From Bradysia coprophila (Eukaryota; Arthropoda; Insecta; Diptera; Sciaridae): 64,000 nucleotides of DNA. The stretch spans positions 5,878,501 through 5,942,500 of the forward strand of contig NW_023503608.1 of the NCBI RefSeq assembly GCF_014529535.1. Direction: 5' to 3'. The translations under genes and the position numbers were made by a program. The notes under the pieces were generated by a model. It did no database searches, was not told the origin of the DNA, and worked only from the letters and a program-made list of their open reading frames with translations. Of this stretch, positions 45,035 to 63,880 are shown in pieces (positions within the stretch are counted from its first letter, which is position 1; every line of letters begins with the position of its first letter).

Positions 45035-47260
45035 CATTGGAAGATAAACAAAAGTTTCTTCTTGTCATATTTCATATAAAATATCGGCCAATAAGGGCCC
45101 GAAATTGAGAGAGCGAGTTCTTCTTGTTCCATGAATGCGTCAGAATGCACTCAGACATATCTTGAAATGCTTTAGTAGAACTAGCCTAACTGACTTTATG
45201 ACGTCCCTAACAGTAAATATAAGGCCTTGATTGATATACTCTAGAGGTGACACTCGTTGTTAATCGGAACCAAAAGTTACATGTGCAATGGGCACCCAGA
45301 CAACTAATCAGGAAGAAGGTATTGCATCGTTGAAAATTTGAAATATGTGTTTATCGTGTGTATGTACATCGAAGGCAAATTAATCTGTCATCTGCAATGT
45401 TTTGGTAACGCTCATAACAATGCTACAACTACAATCGAGAAAAGTCTTAGAGGCCTCTTCCCGAAATTCAATGGATGGATAATTCTTCAGGTTTGAGAGG
45501 TTTACAGAATGACTTAACATCAAATTATATCTGCACAACTATACGTATACACACATAAATTTCTATAAAACGTTTTGTGTGATGGCTTATGTATAATATG
45601 AGTGAAGCGAGAAAATTCTTTTGATGCAGCGCGGTTGCGTTTCATTTAAGCTCTTAAAATAAATTAAAAAATTGTAACTAACAAGCATACCCACGGAATA
45701 CTAAATAACAAAGATTTTCAAATATAAATTAAACGGAATGAGTGTCTAGGTATAATCTAGGTGTAAAGAAATTGTGGTAAAAGTAAGAAGAGTAAAGTAA
45801 GAAGCGCCGCTGGCAAAATTTTTGGGCCAACCACAAAGTTTCAGATGTTCTTGTGGGATCTGGTTCGTTAAAAAAGGCTTTAAGATGCGAGAGGCACTGA
45901 GATCGAAACGGCCTTGCTGTGCTTGATACTCCGTTGAATCAATTATGTTAGACTTCATAAAAATTTAAATCACAATTTATAATGAAAATGTGAGAGAGAT
46001 TTTGAGAAGAACCAAATCAGCAGATTACCTTGTCGATAGTTTAGATTTAATCAGTTAGGGTGATCATTTCTGATCAATGCACACAGATCATGGGATCCTT
46101 TGTGCTACCCTGTCATCATGCAAATCTTGAAGCCCTTTTCAGGATCTCATCTCCTTCTCAACCTATTGCCTTACGCTCTACACGAATCACTCCAGGCGAG
46201 CAAACTGATCCCTATGATTAGGTACCAAAATGATAGCTAATCCTTAGGGCAGAAAGCAAAGAGTGACTGGCGTCAACCTCGTTTCATTAGACTGTAAATT
46301 CTAGAAAGCCACTGGGAGGACAGCTGTGTCTCACCCCTTAGACCTTACACTAATGACAGTGAGTAAGGCAACATTGTCGCCCGAATCACAGTCCTTGTCA
46401 TTGGGATTGATAAAGCCTGTGATTTACATTCCGCTCGATATTGACCTGGTCCAGTCTCATATTTTATAAGACTAGCCCGTTCGAACGTAAACTTTCTCTG
46501 CAGTGGGCCAAGCGTCACTCAGCAGTCGATAGTTACTAAAAGACAGTTACTTCGACAGAAGAGTTACAACTCATGGAGATAAACTGTGGGAGTTAAAAGA
46601 CACAACACATGTAATTGTGAAGATGTATTGCCACTGGCCACATGAGCGATTATGCTTAAAACGATGAGCGATGACCAAACTTGTTGCTCCGTCTTTTATA
46701 GATAATCAAATTATATTCAAATTTTTAACTCAACTGATAGGCACTTTTCGGTACCAATGTTAATTAGTGGGCACCGAATAGGTACCTGCAGAGTATTTGG
46801 ACCGTAGAGTTTGTAATGCAATGAGTGTCTCAGGCCAACATATATTCATACATTCATACTGATCCCCGCTTCTTTTCCGTGGTCTACATCGTCCACATAG
46901 TCTATTCCTATTTTCCGGGTTGCAGTACTAAACTTAGTGCATTCAAAATATGAATCTGTCAGTACGTGTCATGTCACCAACCGCATAAAAATACCAAATA
47001 AAATAGTTTTGAACAGTTTTGTTTACTCATCAAAGTCCAATTTTGAAAAAAAACTCATTAGATCGTGTTGCGTTGATGTATCCAACGCAAAATGCTAAAC
47101 AAACAAAATTTACTTTTTGCCAACGTTTAACTAAACAGAAAACACTGTGCGTTCGATCGGTTTGGACACATCTCCATTTTTTTGTCGTATATGATCGAAC
47201 TGGTTTCCTAGAGTCTAGCTAAGTGTAGTCTGCCAACCTGTGTGATCTTGTGACCGTATA
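45035..47260. other. Gene-poor spacer with an unusually GC-richer block at 46080-46560
   Basis: No gene recognised. The block at about 46080-46560 is clearly less AT-rich than its surroundings and has no long frame. It looks like an old inserted element of unknown family. No terminal repeats seen. Confidence 0.4.
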
Positions 47261-47265
47261 GAAAG

Positions 47266-49262
47266 ATGGACGAAACGTTAGTCCTTATATTGTTGGTGTT
47301 TGTTATGTTGGTCGGTTCCTACTTGGCCGGAAGCATTCCACTAGTTGTATCTTTATCAGAGGTAACGCGGTTCAAAACACTTGCCATAAAAATTGTTTAC
47401 GCATGTTGTTAACCGGACATAAATTATAATTTTAGGCAAAATTGAAAATCGTCACGGTTTTTGGAGCTGGTCTACTTGTTGGAACCGCATTGGCTGTAAT
47501 CATTCCAGAAGGTATCAGAGCACTATATAGCGATGCTATTGAGAAAATGCATAGTCACAAAGTGACTGACAAAGTGACTGATGGTTCTGTAACACCAGAG
47601 TCTCATGTAGACGACGATGTGGAATTTTCATCCACCATTGGATTGTCATTGGTTTTAGGTGAGTTAATGTGATACAGTTTGTTTGCCCATATTGCTTACG
47701 GTTCTGAAAAATGTTTAAATTGTCACACATTGATAACTGTTGCTTAACGCACATTTTTATACTGGCAGTGGATGTGACTGTGACTCAGATAGCGCATGTT
47801 TATCAAATTTTTTGGTTTCTGTAGAACAGAACATATTTGTGACTTGTGATATAAAATGTGATATCTGCTAGACGCTAATTTTTTCGGAATTCGAAATTAC
47901 TTGAAATTTACAATAGTTAACGAGGTCCGCTGCGCTGTTCAACAATTCTGATACACTCAATTCATGTTATGGTGACTCGTTTTAAGAGGCCAACTCCAAT
48001 TTATTTATCAACATTGGTAGATGTTACCTATAGATTAGATTAACATTTCCTTTCTTGAACAAAAGAGAATCAATCAGGAAAGAAAAAGGTGCAAGTCCTT
48101 CCAGATCAATTCCTTTAATGGATCGACAACAAAGATAGACTGTCCTGTTATACAAGTTGTTTAATTAAAAACTAACCATTTTGTTCCATCCTGTACCAGA
48201 CGTCGACGGGGAAACTGCACCGGAAAGTCGTGGTACAGGGCCCGGAAAAGTCATTAGCTCAGCCTATACAAAGTCACAAAGTCTTGCTACAACGTTTTCC
48301 TAAGTAGTTTTCCACCTCGCCAGACGCTGTGCTTTTGAATTTCCCTTTAGTCTAGCAATCAATTTGGAAATTTAATTTTGATGAATCTTTGAACTATAGG
48401 AAAGTGAACGAATATTTATCACTCTGAAGACGCAGATAATCTTTACTTTGATACGCAGTCTAGACTTTCTGTTGATTACAATATGACAATGTGTTCAAGT
48501 GTGTGTACGCTAACAGTTACTGATGTGAAAGATATCTTAATCGACACTTTGGACCGAAAAGTGTGAAGCTGATGCCCTAATGATCATTCATTTATCTTAT
48601 GCGTTTGTTTCAGGATTCGTATTTATGATGCTAGTTGATCAAATTTCGACTCGCCGTAACGAAGGTTTAAATGCCAGTCAAGCAAACAGCACGGCTACAA
48701 TCGGTCTTGTAGTTCATGCAGCCGCTGATGGGATTGCTTTAGGTGCAGCAGCTACAACGAGCCACCAAGACGTGGAAATGATAGTTTTCCTAGCTATAAT
48801 GTTGCACAAAGCACCTGGTAGGAATTCCTAACAGAGTCAGAAAGATCAATTTGAACTAATTTCCAATTTTTCTGTGCAGCCGCTTTTGGGCTCGTCAGTT
48901 TTCTATTGCATGAAGGAATCGATCGTAAACGTATTCGCAAACACTTGGCAATATTTTCGGCATCGGCTCCACTACTCACACTGTTGACATTCTTCGGCAT
49001 CGGTCAAGAGCAGAAAGAAACGTTGAATTCAGTCAATGCTACCGGTATTGCAATGCTGTTTTCGGCTGGAACATTTTTGTATGTTGCCACCGTTCATGTG
49101 TTGCCGGAATTGACGTCACACAGTCACCCGCCGGCCAACTACAGCCACTTGGAAAGTCAAGCGACTCCGAAAGGATACAGTGGACTTAGGAACGTTGAAC
49201 TGTCTATACTGATAACGGGAGCATTGCTGCCGCTGCTGTTGACGATGGGACATCACCATTGA
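47266..49262 (+). CDS. SLC39A9: Zinc transporter ZIP9 (SLC39A9)
   Basis: Four exons: 47266-47361, 47436-47658, 48614-48817 and 48880-49262, giving 301 residues (human 307). Eight hydrophobic segments are visible. TM4 carries [18 protein letters not shown] and TM5 [19 protein letters not shown], the HxxxD and HKxPAxxG zinc-site motifs of the ZIP family in ZIP9 form. A His/Asp-bearing loop (SHVDDD) follows TM2. The protein ends in MGHHH. ZIP9 moves zinc from Golgi/secretory lumen or outside into the cytosol. In vertebrates it is also reported as a membrane androgen receptor. AATAAA at 49296-49301. Intron 2 is about 950 bases without a recognised element. Confidence 0.95.
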
Positions 49263-49309
49263 TTTGGCATTGTGTCGCGGCTACTTTAAACCAGCAATAA
49301 AATGATAAC

Positions 49310-49876
49310 CAGATAAAGTGAATATTGAAACTTTCTTATTGTTCAAATTTATGAATGTGAAAATATCTGTCGTCGGCTTTTGGTTTCGATTTTATTTTTG
49401 AGATTAAATTTCCATACGAAAAAGAGTGAAAAGTGAAGAAGTTATACTGAAGACGAAGGGTTTTTGTACACTAAAATGCAAAAGTAGACGAAAATTTATA
49501 TACAAACTTTTATGTAATTTATTTACAATAATTATACACGTTCGTTTATTCAATCTAGTTTGTCTCAGTGTGTCCTGTCAAATGAATGGGAAGAGAGAAG
49601 TTTTACAAAGTTTTTTTTTCTAATCGACGCTATTCTAAGCAAGAAAATCGGTACACAGTTAAATAAACCGATTTTTGAATGAATTGTGCCAAATATCTAG
49701 GCAGGACAGGAGTCAAAACAGGAGCGATCAGATAAATGGAGTTTTCTAAACTCAGTTACGACGACTTTCAAATAAGTGATGAATTTTGTTTCAGCTGTTT
49801 TTCAGCCACTCGGCACTCATGCAAACAAATGTGCTTTTTTGTACGGGTTAAAACCGTTTAAAGGCGTAAAACCCAT
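49310..49876. other. Spacer downstream of ZIP9
   Basis: AT-rich, no gene or repeat recognised. Confidence 0.4.
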
Positions 49877-49884
49877 CGATATAC

Positions 49885-50038
49885 CAAGGCCGTAGCCAGA
49901 CTTCAAAATCCGAGTGCGCTAGGGGGGGCGCAAGGTCCAAAAAAATTATTTTGTATGGGAAAAATAAAAAAAAAATGAAAAAATGACTTCTCTAGGAGGG
50001 GCGCCGCCCCCCCTGCGCCCCATCTAGATACGGCCCTG
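49885..50038. mobile_element. 154-bp hAT-type MITE with perfect 8-bp TSD
   Basis: Ends CAAGGCCGTAGCCAG and CTAGATACGGCCCTG. TSD CGATATAC at 49877-49884 and 50039-50046, an exact match. The interior has G-runs and C-runs (AGGGGGGGCGC, GCCGCCCCCCC). This end type (CAGGGCCGTATCTAG) is widespread in insect genomes. Confidence 0.93.
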
Positions 50039-50395
50039 CGATATACTGTAGATAATGAGACACGAAGAACGAAATTTCGGAAATATAGCACACATATAAG
50101 TGCAAAAAATACGAATCACAACACAAAACGAAGAGAAAAAGGAAATTGAGAAATGCAGAGTTTCAATTATTTTCAAATATTTGTATGACATTGTTTCGCG
50201 CGCTTTCTCAAAACGTAAGTTACGTTACACATACATCCATGCGATCTTTCCGCATAAAGTTGCTTTGACATTACTTATCTACCATATATTATATCGATGG
50301 TAAAACCATATTTGTTTGTATGAGTACATCCGATGAAAAGCAGCTGAAATGAAATACGTCCGAGTGGGAAACAACAGCAGCATGCGAATGTCATT

Positions 50396-50524
50396 GGCTC
50401 ATATTTTTCCGTCGTTCGCTCCATTCATTTGCTCATATTTATCGTTCATTCGCTCACATTTTCCTGCATTTGCTCATATTTTCCCTTCTACTCATTCGCT
50501 CATATTTACCTCCCTACATTAGCT
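50396..50524. repeat. Minisatellite, CATTCGCTCATATTTTCC-like unit
   Basis: Five imperfect units of 18-30 bases: GGCTCATATTTTTCCGTCGT, TTTGCTCATATTTATCGTTC, TTCGCTCACATTTTCCTGC, TTTGCTCATATTTTCCC and TTCGCTCATATTTACC. Confidence 0.8.
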
Positions 50525-50679
50525 CCAATGGCGAATGCAGCCCGTCCCCCCATTCCGTCTTGTTGTTTCCCCTTTGAATACATCACTTATTTGAAAGTTG
50601 CCGACTGTATGAAAAGTGAAAATTTCGTTGGCTTTTTTTAAGGAAAACGTTGCATGCAACTCGGTGATAATAGTATCCG

Positions 50680-50890
50680 TTGTGGACGGTATATTTTAGG
50701 CAATTTTGCGAGCTGTAGCCCGAACGAAAGTGCCTAAAATAAACCGTCCACAACATATGCGTATAAAACTTTTCATGCTGAGGGCCTAATTTACGAGAAA
50801 AATTCCGTTTATGCCCGAGACATGAAAAAGCATACTCACTTCGTTCGGGCTACAATCTGCGAAATTGCCTAAAATATACCGTCCACACCA
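50680..50890. mobile_element. Foldback element with GTGGACGGTATATTTTAGGC arms in three copies
   Basis: GTGGACGGTATATTTTAGGC occurs once forward (50683) and twice inverted (50735 and 50869). GTAGCCCGAACGAA (50715) pairs with TTCGTTCGGGCTAC (50840). A smaller hairpin sits in the left half of a larger one, suggesting partial duplication of an arm. Confidence 0.82.
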
Positions 50891-50899
50891 GATATGTAA

Positions 50900-51931
50900 A
50901 TAACTATTTGATGTCTATGTTTTGTGTCACATTCGGCCTGCGGCGACAGTTTACCTACCCATGTATTGCCCAGAAAAGCTATTTTCATTCGGTGGCATAA
51001 ATAAGTGTTTAATTACTGCAATAATCTCTGACTCTCCCAAGTGAATGTCTTGTAATAAATTTACATTTCAAAGTGCCAAGATGGTTGTTGATGACGGATT
51101 TTGCTTCCGTAAAATATGTGGCGGCTGTCCCATGTCCCTCGTAAATTTTTGTTCTTAATTTTTAGAATCGCAAATTTAGAGATTTTTTTTTCCGAAAATA
51201 AGAGTTTTGATTGTGACAGACATGGGAACCAGGCATAAATTTCTTACTGAGGAATTCTTTTGCAATTTTCTGATTTCGGTCACCAACCACTGACGACACA
51301 GTGGCAGGAAAAAAATTTTGAAAATGGTTTTGGACTCTAGAGTTAAATTCCTGTCTAGGCAAATAAAAATGATTTCATTAAAACATCGGTTTACTCTACT
51401 ATAACAGTTTCAAGATAATTCAAAGTCTGGCGAAAATCCAGTGATTCACGTCTTCGTTGTAGTACGCAAAAATGTGTAATATCTTACTACTCGGTTGCGA
51501 TACGCACGCCAAGATTACAATTGCTTATTAGGGTGTCACAGATTTCTAAGTTGAACTATTGATTTTTTCGCGAAAGTGAGTTAGACAACATACTTTGAAA
51601 TATTGAAATTTTATCAGAATTTTGTTAACGACACAAGCAAGTAGTGACGCTGACGCCGTCTTCTTCGTTTAAAAGACAATAATGTATTTTTGCTATACAA
51701 TACATTATTTACCAGAGCTCTTTGCTTGTCGTACTTTGTCAATAACAGATGACTTTACCCTAAAAATAGCGACTTATCACAATGCTATCCTAATAACATC
51801 CGCATTATAGTTGCATTACAAAATCTTGTTTCGGTGTAAATCAGTCTGTAGATATACTTTGTGTAGTGACCATTTGCTGAACACAATTGAAGAGAGTTGG
51901 GATTTGATTTAAAGCGGAAAACCGAAAAGAG
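50900..51931. other. Upstream region of the GPCR gene
   Basis: AT-rich. A degraded TTAA-type MITE end (TTGTCAATAACAGATGA) lies near 51734-51750. No gene recognised. Confidence 0.4.
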
Positions 51932-52909
51932 ATGAACATCACAAGTACAACCACTCCATCCCATATGGCACGACTGGAATTCAACTCAACGGAAGAAGCT
52001 CTTCTGCACACGGTTCAAGTGATCATTGGACTGTTAATGATCTTATCCGTTCTCACCAATGCGATGGTTATTCGAATATTTTTAGGCAGCAAATTTGGCA
52101 AACTTACAACCGCAAAAATTTTGTACGCAAACATTTCGATTAGCGATGAGTTTTTTCTGCTCGCTTGCATTTTCCAAGCAATTATTTACGGAAACGAATG
52201 CAACGGAAATTGTCGCATTGTATTTTCCTATGCCACTCACATTTCCGGCTTTGTATCAACTTATACGATGGCGTTCATTGCATTCAAACGTTATCATGTC
52301 ATTGCATTTCCTATGGAAAATCGAACTAATTCAAAGTGGCCGACGTTTGCAGCAATTTTTTGCATTTGGTGCTTTTCGTCTGTGATGACTTTAATATTTG
52401 TCCGGTATGTGGAAGTGGTGCAATTTAATAAATCCTTTTTTGCCCGGATTTGTACAGTTATATCCAGTCCGGTAAAAGCGTCTCACGAAGATCCATACTT
52501 CTCCCTGGTTGCAATGGTTGCAGTTCCTCTGCTGATTGGACTCGTTTTTTCTTTGATGGCTGCCATTTCACTTCAGAATAGGAAAATAATTGGAGACAAT
52601 GTCACCAAAGAAGCAATAGCAATCAAAAGGAGACAAAAATATCAATCCATTGTAATGATTATGATGGTCATATTAACTTTTGCAGTTTGTTGGCTGCCAG
52701 TGACAATTTTTTATACCATCGAACGATTGAATTACTCTACCAGATTGTTATGCGACTACAATTACTACTTTTATGGTATATCGGCAGCAATGCTAATGGT
52801 GGAATTCGGAGCGAACCCAGTAATTTATTGGTTTTTGAATCCAGATTTCAGGAAAGGATTAAGATCTGAGATTGCTTTGTGTGTAAGATGCATTAAGCGT
52901 GACCGATAA
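51932..52909 (+). CDS. Rhodopsin-like (class A) GPCR, probably peptide receptor
   Basis: A single-exon frame of 325 residues. N-glycosylation sites at Asn2 and Asn18. Seven hydrophobic helices with class A marks: Asn43 in TM1, Asp72 in TM2, CWLP at 253-256 in TM6, NPVIY at 295-299 in TM7. Cys94 (or Cys90) and Cys174 could form the extracellular disulfide. The DRY motif is KRY (119-121), losing the acidic residue that holds class A receptors inactive, which may raise basal activity. The third intracellular loop is basic. The short C tail has C317 and C320 as possible palmitoylation sites. I could not match it to a named insect receptor. Lack of introns may mean retroposition or an old intron-less lineage. 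AATAAA at about 53055. Confidence 0.85.
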   Translation: MNITSTTTPSHMARLEFNSTEEALLHTVQVIIGLLMILSVLTNAMVIRIFLGSKFGKLTTAKILYANISISDEFFLLACIFQAIIYGNECNGNCRIVFSYATHISGFVSTYTMAFIAFKRYHVIAFPMENRTNSKWPTFAAIFCIWCFSSVMTLIFVRYVEVVQFNKSFFARICTVISSPVKASHEDPYFSLVAMVAVPLLIGLVFSLMAAISLQNRKIIGDNVTKEAIAIKRRQKYQSIVMIMMVILTFAVCWLPVTIFYTIERLNYSTRLLCDYNYYFYGISAAMLMVEFGANPVIYWFLNPDFRKGLRSEIALCVRCIKRDR

Positions 52910-52912
52910 ATT

Positions 52913-53640
52913 GAGTGAATTTAAACTAGGCCTCACCTTTTGGGTGGGCCAGGTCGCTTGACTGATTGATTTTCTCAACAGATACTTGTCTTGCTTTGTC
53001 ATAAATTGTTCATTACTTTTATTTTTATTTTATGCAAAAAACAAAAAAAAAATAGAATAAACGAAGAGAACATTTTCAAACAAGCGATAGTTACGTTTTA
53101 TTGTCTGCTAAAAGACGCTGGAAAGAGTTAGTACTTCTTGAACAAAAGTGAAAGTCGTGTGAATTACGGTCATCGCTTCGCTCTGGCGGCAAACTGCACA
53201 CTCATTGAAACTTTCTTTTAACCATCGACACCAAGGTATCACCCAAAATTTTCTTCTCTGGAAAAATCCAAGATTATTACTCCAGTATTTTCCATTAATT
53301 TTCCATCCTCATGGAATAAAAAAATTACTCAAGTTTTCGTGTGATCCTTCAGATTGCGAGGTGCATTGTGGCGCATCACTTACCTTAACTTTATGGATTT
53401 AATTCCTAGCACAATAAAAACTTGGGAATCCCGAAAATATTTGTTAGCAAAGTTAAGGCAAATACAAAAAACATTGGGATCATGTTTTCCCAAAAATTGG
53501 CACGACTTCGAATATATCTCTCCCGTTTCTAGAGAGGGAAACGTGCAAGGTGGACGTTGGTACTATGCTGACTCAGCAAGTAAAATTCGTTGGACTGGCA
53601 GAAAAATTTTTACAATGATCGTTGGATTGGCTAGAAAGAT
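52913..53640. other. Spacer with hairpin and an unrecognised open frame
   Basis: A hairpin at 53145-53222 pairs AGTGAAAGTCGTGTGAA with ...CACACTCATTGAAACTTTC, with TCGCTTCGCTCTGG in the loop. A frame of about 100 codons (53354-53645) reads ...FPKNWHDFEYISPVSREGNV and RWYYADSASKIRWTGR. It has no standard start and runs into a MITE. Its composition is protein-like but the family is unknown. Possibly an exon or gene remnant. Confidence 0.35.
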
Positions 53641-53648
53641 ATTGTCAG

Positions 53649-53835
53649 TCCTGTCACATTCATCTGTTATAGACAATGACGACAAAAATAATGACAAGCT
53701 ATAATATGGCCCTTTATATAGTAAAATGCATGTTTAAAAATTGAAGTACAAGATTTGAAATTAGCAGATTAAAAATACTTTTGTCTATGGAAGTAATAGA
53801 CCCGATACATATTATTGCAGTCTGTAACAGTTTAA
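53649..53835 (+). mobile_element. TTAA-type MITE copy
   Basis: Left end CCTGTCACATTCATCTGTTAT, right end CAGTCTGTAACAGTTTAA, TTAA at 53832-53835. Slightly shorter than the reference at 33268-33474. Confidence 0.8.
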
Positions 53836-54797
53836 GTCAGCGTCTCAATCTCACGCCAATCGGAGCGCCAATTGAAAGAATTACATGACAAAAGCGGTTT
53901 CACACAATGAGTCTTGTGCTCGAGGAATGGTCATTTTAGTCGATTATTTGCGCGAAGAAGAAAGTGATTGACCGCAAACTAACTTTACTCAATTTCAATT
54001 TTGCAATATAGTTATTTTTGATCAATTTCAGTTATTTTTCTAAAACTCCCGAAGTATCGTAAATCATTATCACTGATATAAATGATAAACATTTGATTCT
54101 AACCTACAATTTGAAGGACCAATAAGGTATGATCAGTTAGTTGTTAGGAACAGGAACTGACTTCTTATTACCTCAAGAATGACATAAATCCACAAAAACA
54201 TGAAAATCGAAATCCGATAAAAATACGAGACAGCTATAGGTTCTAGAGCTGCGAAGACAATGGATCATCAGGAAAGCACTTAAGACTAAATACGGTGCAG
54301 TTAGTTAGAAAATGGATAGTTTGGAGGAATGAGGGAATGAAGTCAGGTGTAGGAAGTTAGGATGGAAAATTTCCTACGATATCTCCTAAAATCGACAAGT
54401 TTCCTTTTTTTTTTCAAAACATCTAAATTTTTACCGATTTTAAGATGCGATAGCTCGATAAGTTCTAGAAAACGCTAAAAGTGGGGTTTCTTAGGAAAAG
54501 TCTCTACGATTCTGGGGAATAGGACAAAATTTGAGTGAACAGTGTAGATTCTACACTGTAGAAGAATATTTGCAAAAAAGTGCTAAGAATCGCAGATATG
54601 TCGAAAATATCTGAAAATATTCATCTGAAATTGTGATTTTTGTGATTGAAAGCTCGTGAAAATGGAAAAAGCTTAAATCGAAAATATGACGAAGTGGAAT
54701 CCGATCCGAAATGCTGTTTTTATGCAAAAGTGTTTTGTAGTTTTCATCTTAGACAATGTAAATACAACGCACAGGATGCCTACACATTAAAGCATAG
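53836..54797. other. Non-coding spacer
   Basis: No gene or clear repeat recognised. Confidence 0.4.
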
Positions 54798-54916
54798 TAC
54801 AGAAGAGCCTATATGAATGAGTAATACATGTGTGTTAAATTAGGCGGTTCGCCTTCGGTTCACACGCCTCAAATATCGCACACATGTATTACTCATTTTC
54901 ATAGGCTCTTCTGTAA
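54798..54916. mobile_element. 119-bp hairpin MITE
   Basis: TACAGAAGAGCCTAT..GAATGAGTAATACATGTGTG pairs with CACACATGTATTACTCAT..TCATAGGCTCTTCTGTA, arms of about 37 bases. The loop holds GGCGGTTCGCCTTCGGTTCACACGCC. Confidence 0.85.
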
Positions 54917-55680
54917 TCTACTATTATAAAGTTGTAGCGCTAAGAGAAGCAATACGAAAATTTAACTCTTTGCTTGTTTTAACTATGCTAGTGAAGGTCT
55001 CCTTAAGTCATACAAATATAGCTTTGATATAAGAAAAATCTTTGAATACGAAACATTCTTTTTGATAAAAGAGGAGCACCACATACAAATAAAATACCTT
55101 TCATGTTCAACTCCACTGGAAATTCTCCAGTACACTTAAATTGAAGAAATTACAATAAATTACTTAAAGGTGGTTTTCGTGGCTCATTCTTACAGGCCCT
55201 GTCAATGATTGCAGCAATGAAACGACTTCCTGTTTTGATTATTTCGTTAAAATTTATTTACTTTCAATTTTCAATTTTTTTTTCAATTATTTTCTTCTTC
55301 TTCAAGAATTCTCTATTATGTCACAAGAGTGTATAATGTAGACGAGTAATATTATATTAACACTACAGACTGTAAATATACATTATAAAGGTGTGAAAAG
55401 GCACAAGTATGTTAAATAGAAAATATGTAAACTCAATTGTTAGTCCATAATTATTATACTTCGATCGAATAAAAATATTCTTCCATCATCTTGTTAAAAT
55501 ATTTCGGGGGGTTTAATAACTACTAATTAAACGAGACAGCAGCGCATTGATACATATTCTACCATGTTTTATTTACCAGGAATTGGGGATTCGTTAATTA
55601 ATTCGTTAAAGTTTTTTGTTTTGTTAGAAATTCACAATCGACATGATTTGTGTAGTGGATACCGAAGAATAACATACTTT
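54917..55680. other. AT-rich spacer
   Basis: No gene recognised. Confidence 0.4.
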
Positions 55681-55685
55681 TCTCT

Positions 55686-55856
55686 TTAACCTTTCACAGA
55701 CGGCAAGCCGTTTTGCTATAGAGCCTATAGCTCACTTGATCTAAGTATTTCCATTTGAAATCTTTTACTTCATTTTTTTTGAACATGTTTTTTTTGTTAG
55801 CATTAATCAAAGTTTGGCGTTTATTCCACCAGTTTTTACCGTCCGTACCAGGTTAA
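55686..55856 (-). mobile_element. TTAA-type MITE, diverged short copy
   Basis: TTAACCTTTCACAGACGGCA at the low end and CGTCCGTACCAGGTTAA at the high end, both with border TTAA. The interior is shorter and diverged from the main group, so it may be a subfamily. Confidence 0.78.
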
Positions 55857-56228
55857 ATCAACACAACAGACAATTTGAATTTTGAATGCACTCGCTATTC
55901 GTTTTTGTAAATATTTTTTTGTTAAAATTGGGCGTCCTGTCCTATACGTTCATGAATCTTCGTTCTCGAATTAACATTATAATTTGTGTTTTAAAATTTT
56001 CAATTTTTCAAACCAATTTTTTTCTAACCTTTTTGGAATGCTCTACTTGTATCCATCTAACGGTATAACGACACATTGATATGAATTTTTGTTTGTATTT
56101 ATGACACATGCAAGTAATATTACGATAAGTACTTGACTATTATGATTATGATAATTTGTTAACAACAACACGTTCAATTCTGCATCTCCTCATATATGCA
56201 CCAACGATGTTTCCACGCGTCCTTCACA

Positions 56229-63497
<7,269 letters not shown>

Positions 63498-63682
63498 CTG
63501 TCGGCAGAAAATGGAAAGAGTTAAAGGGGTGTGAAATAATTCTGCTGACTTATTTTATCGTCTAGGATGGTTATTTTGAGAAAGTGTCTTTCCTAGGTAA
63601 ATTGAAAGGACCGGGTTATTTGGTTGCTTTTATGATGAGTTTGGAATAGGTGAAATCTTCAAAGAAAGTAAATAGAAATATC

Positions 63683-63880
63683 TTAGGGCAAGTAAAACCA
63701 GACAGGAGCACTTGATTTGACTAGGGATCTGAATTATCTAGTAGCCTCATATTTTGCGAATAAAACTATATAATTCAACATTTGTCAGTGTTCATTTGAG
63801 ATCATTTTCATACAGTGCATTAGGTCTCTTATTTGACATTCAAAGAATGAACGGCTCCTGCCTGGTTTTACTCTGCCGTG
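63683..63880. mobile_element. MITE copy, same family as 31382-31582
   Basis: GTAAAACCAGACAGGAGC at the left and GCTCCTGCCTGGTTTTACTC at the right, closing with CTGCCGTG. Internal sequence is colinear with the 31.4-kb copy (TCTAGTAGCC, GTCAGTGTTCATTTGAG). Lies 5' of the first visible KANK exon, probably in an intron. Confidence 0.82.
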
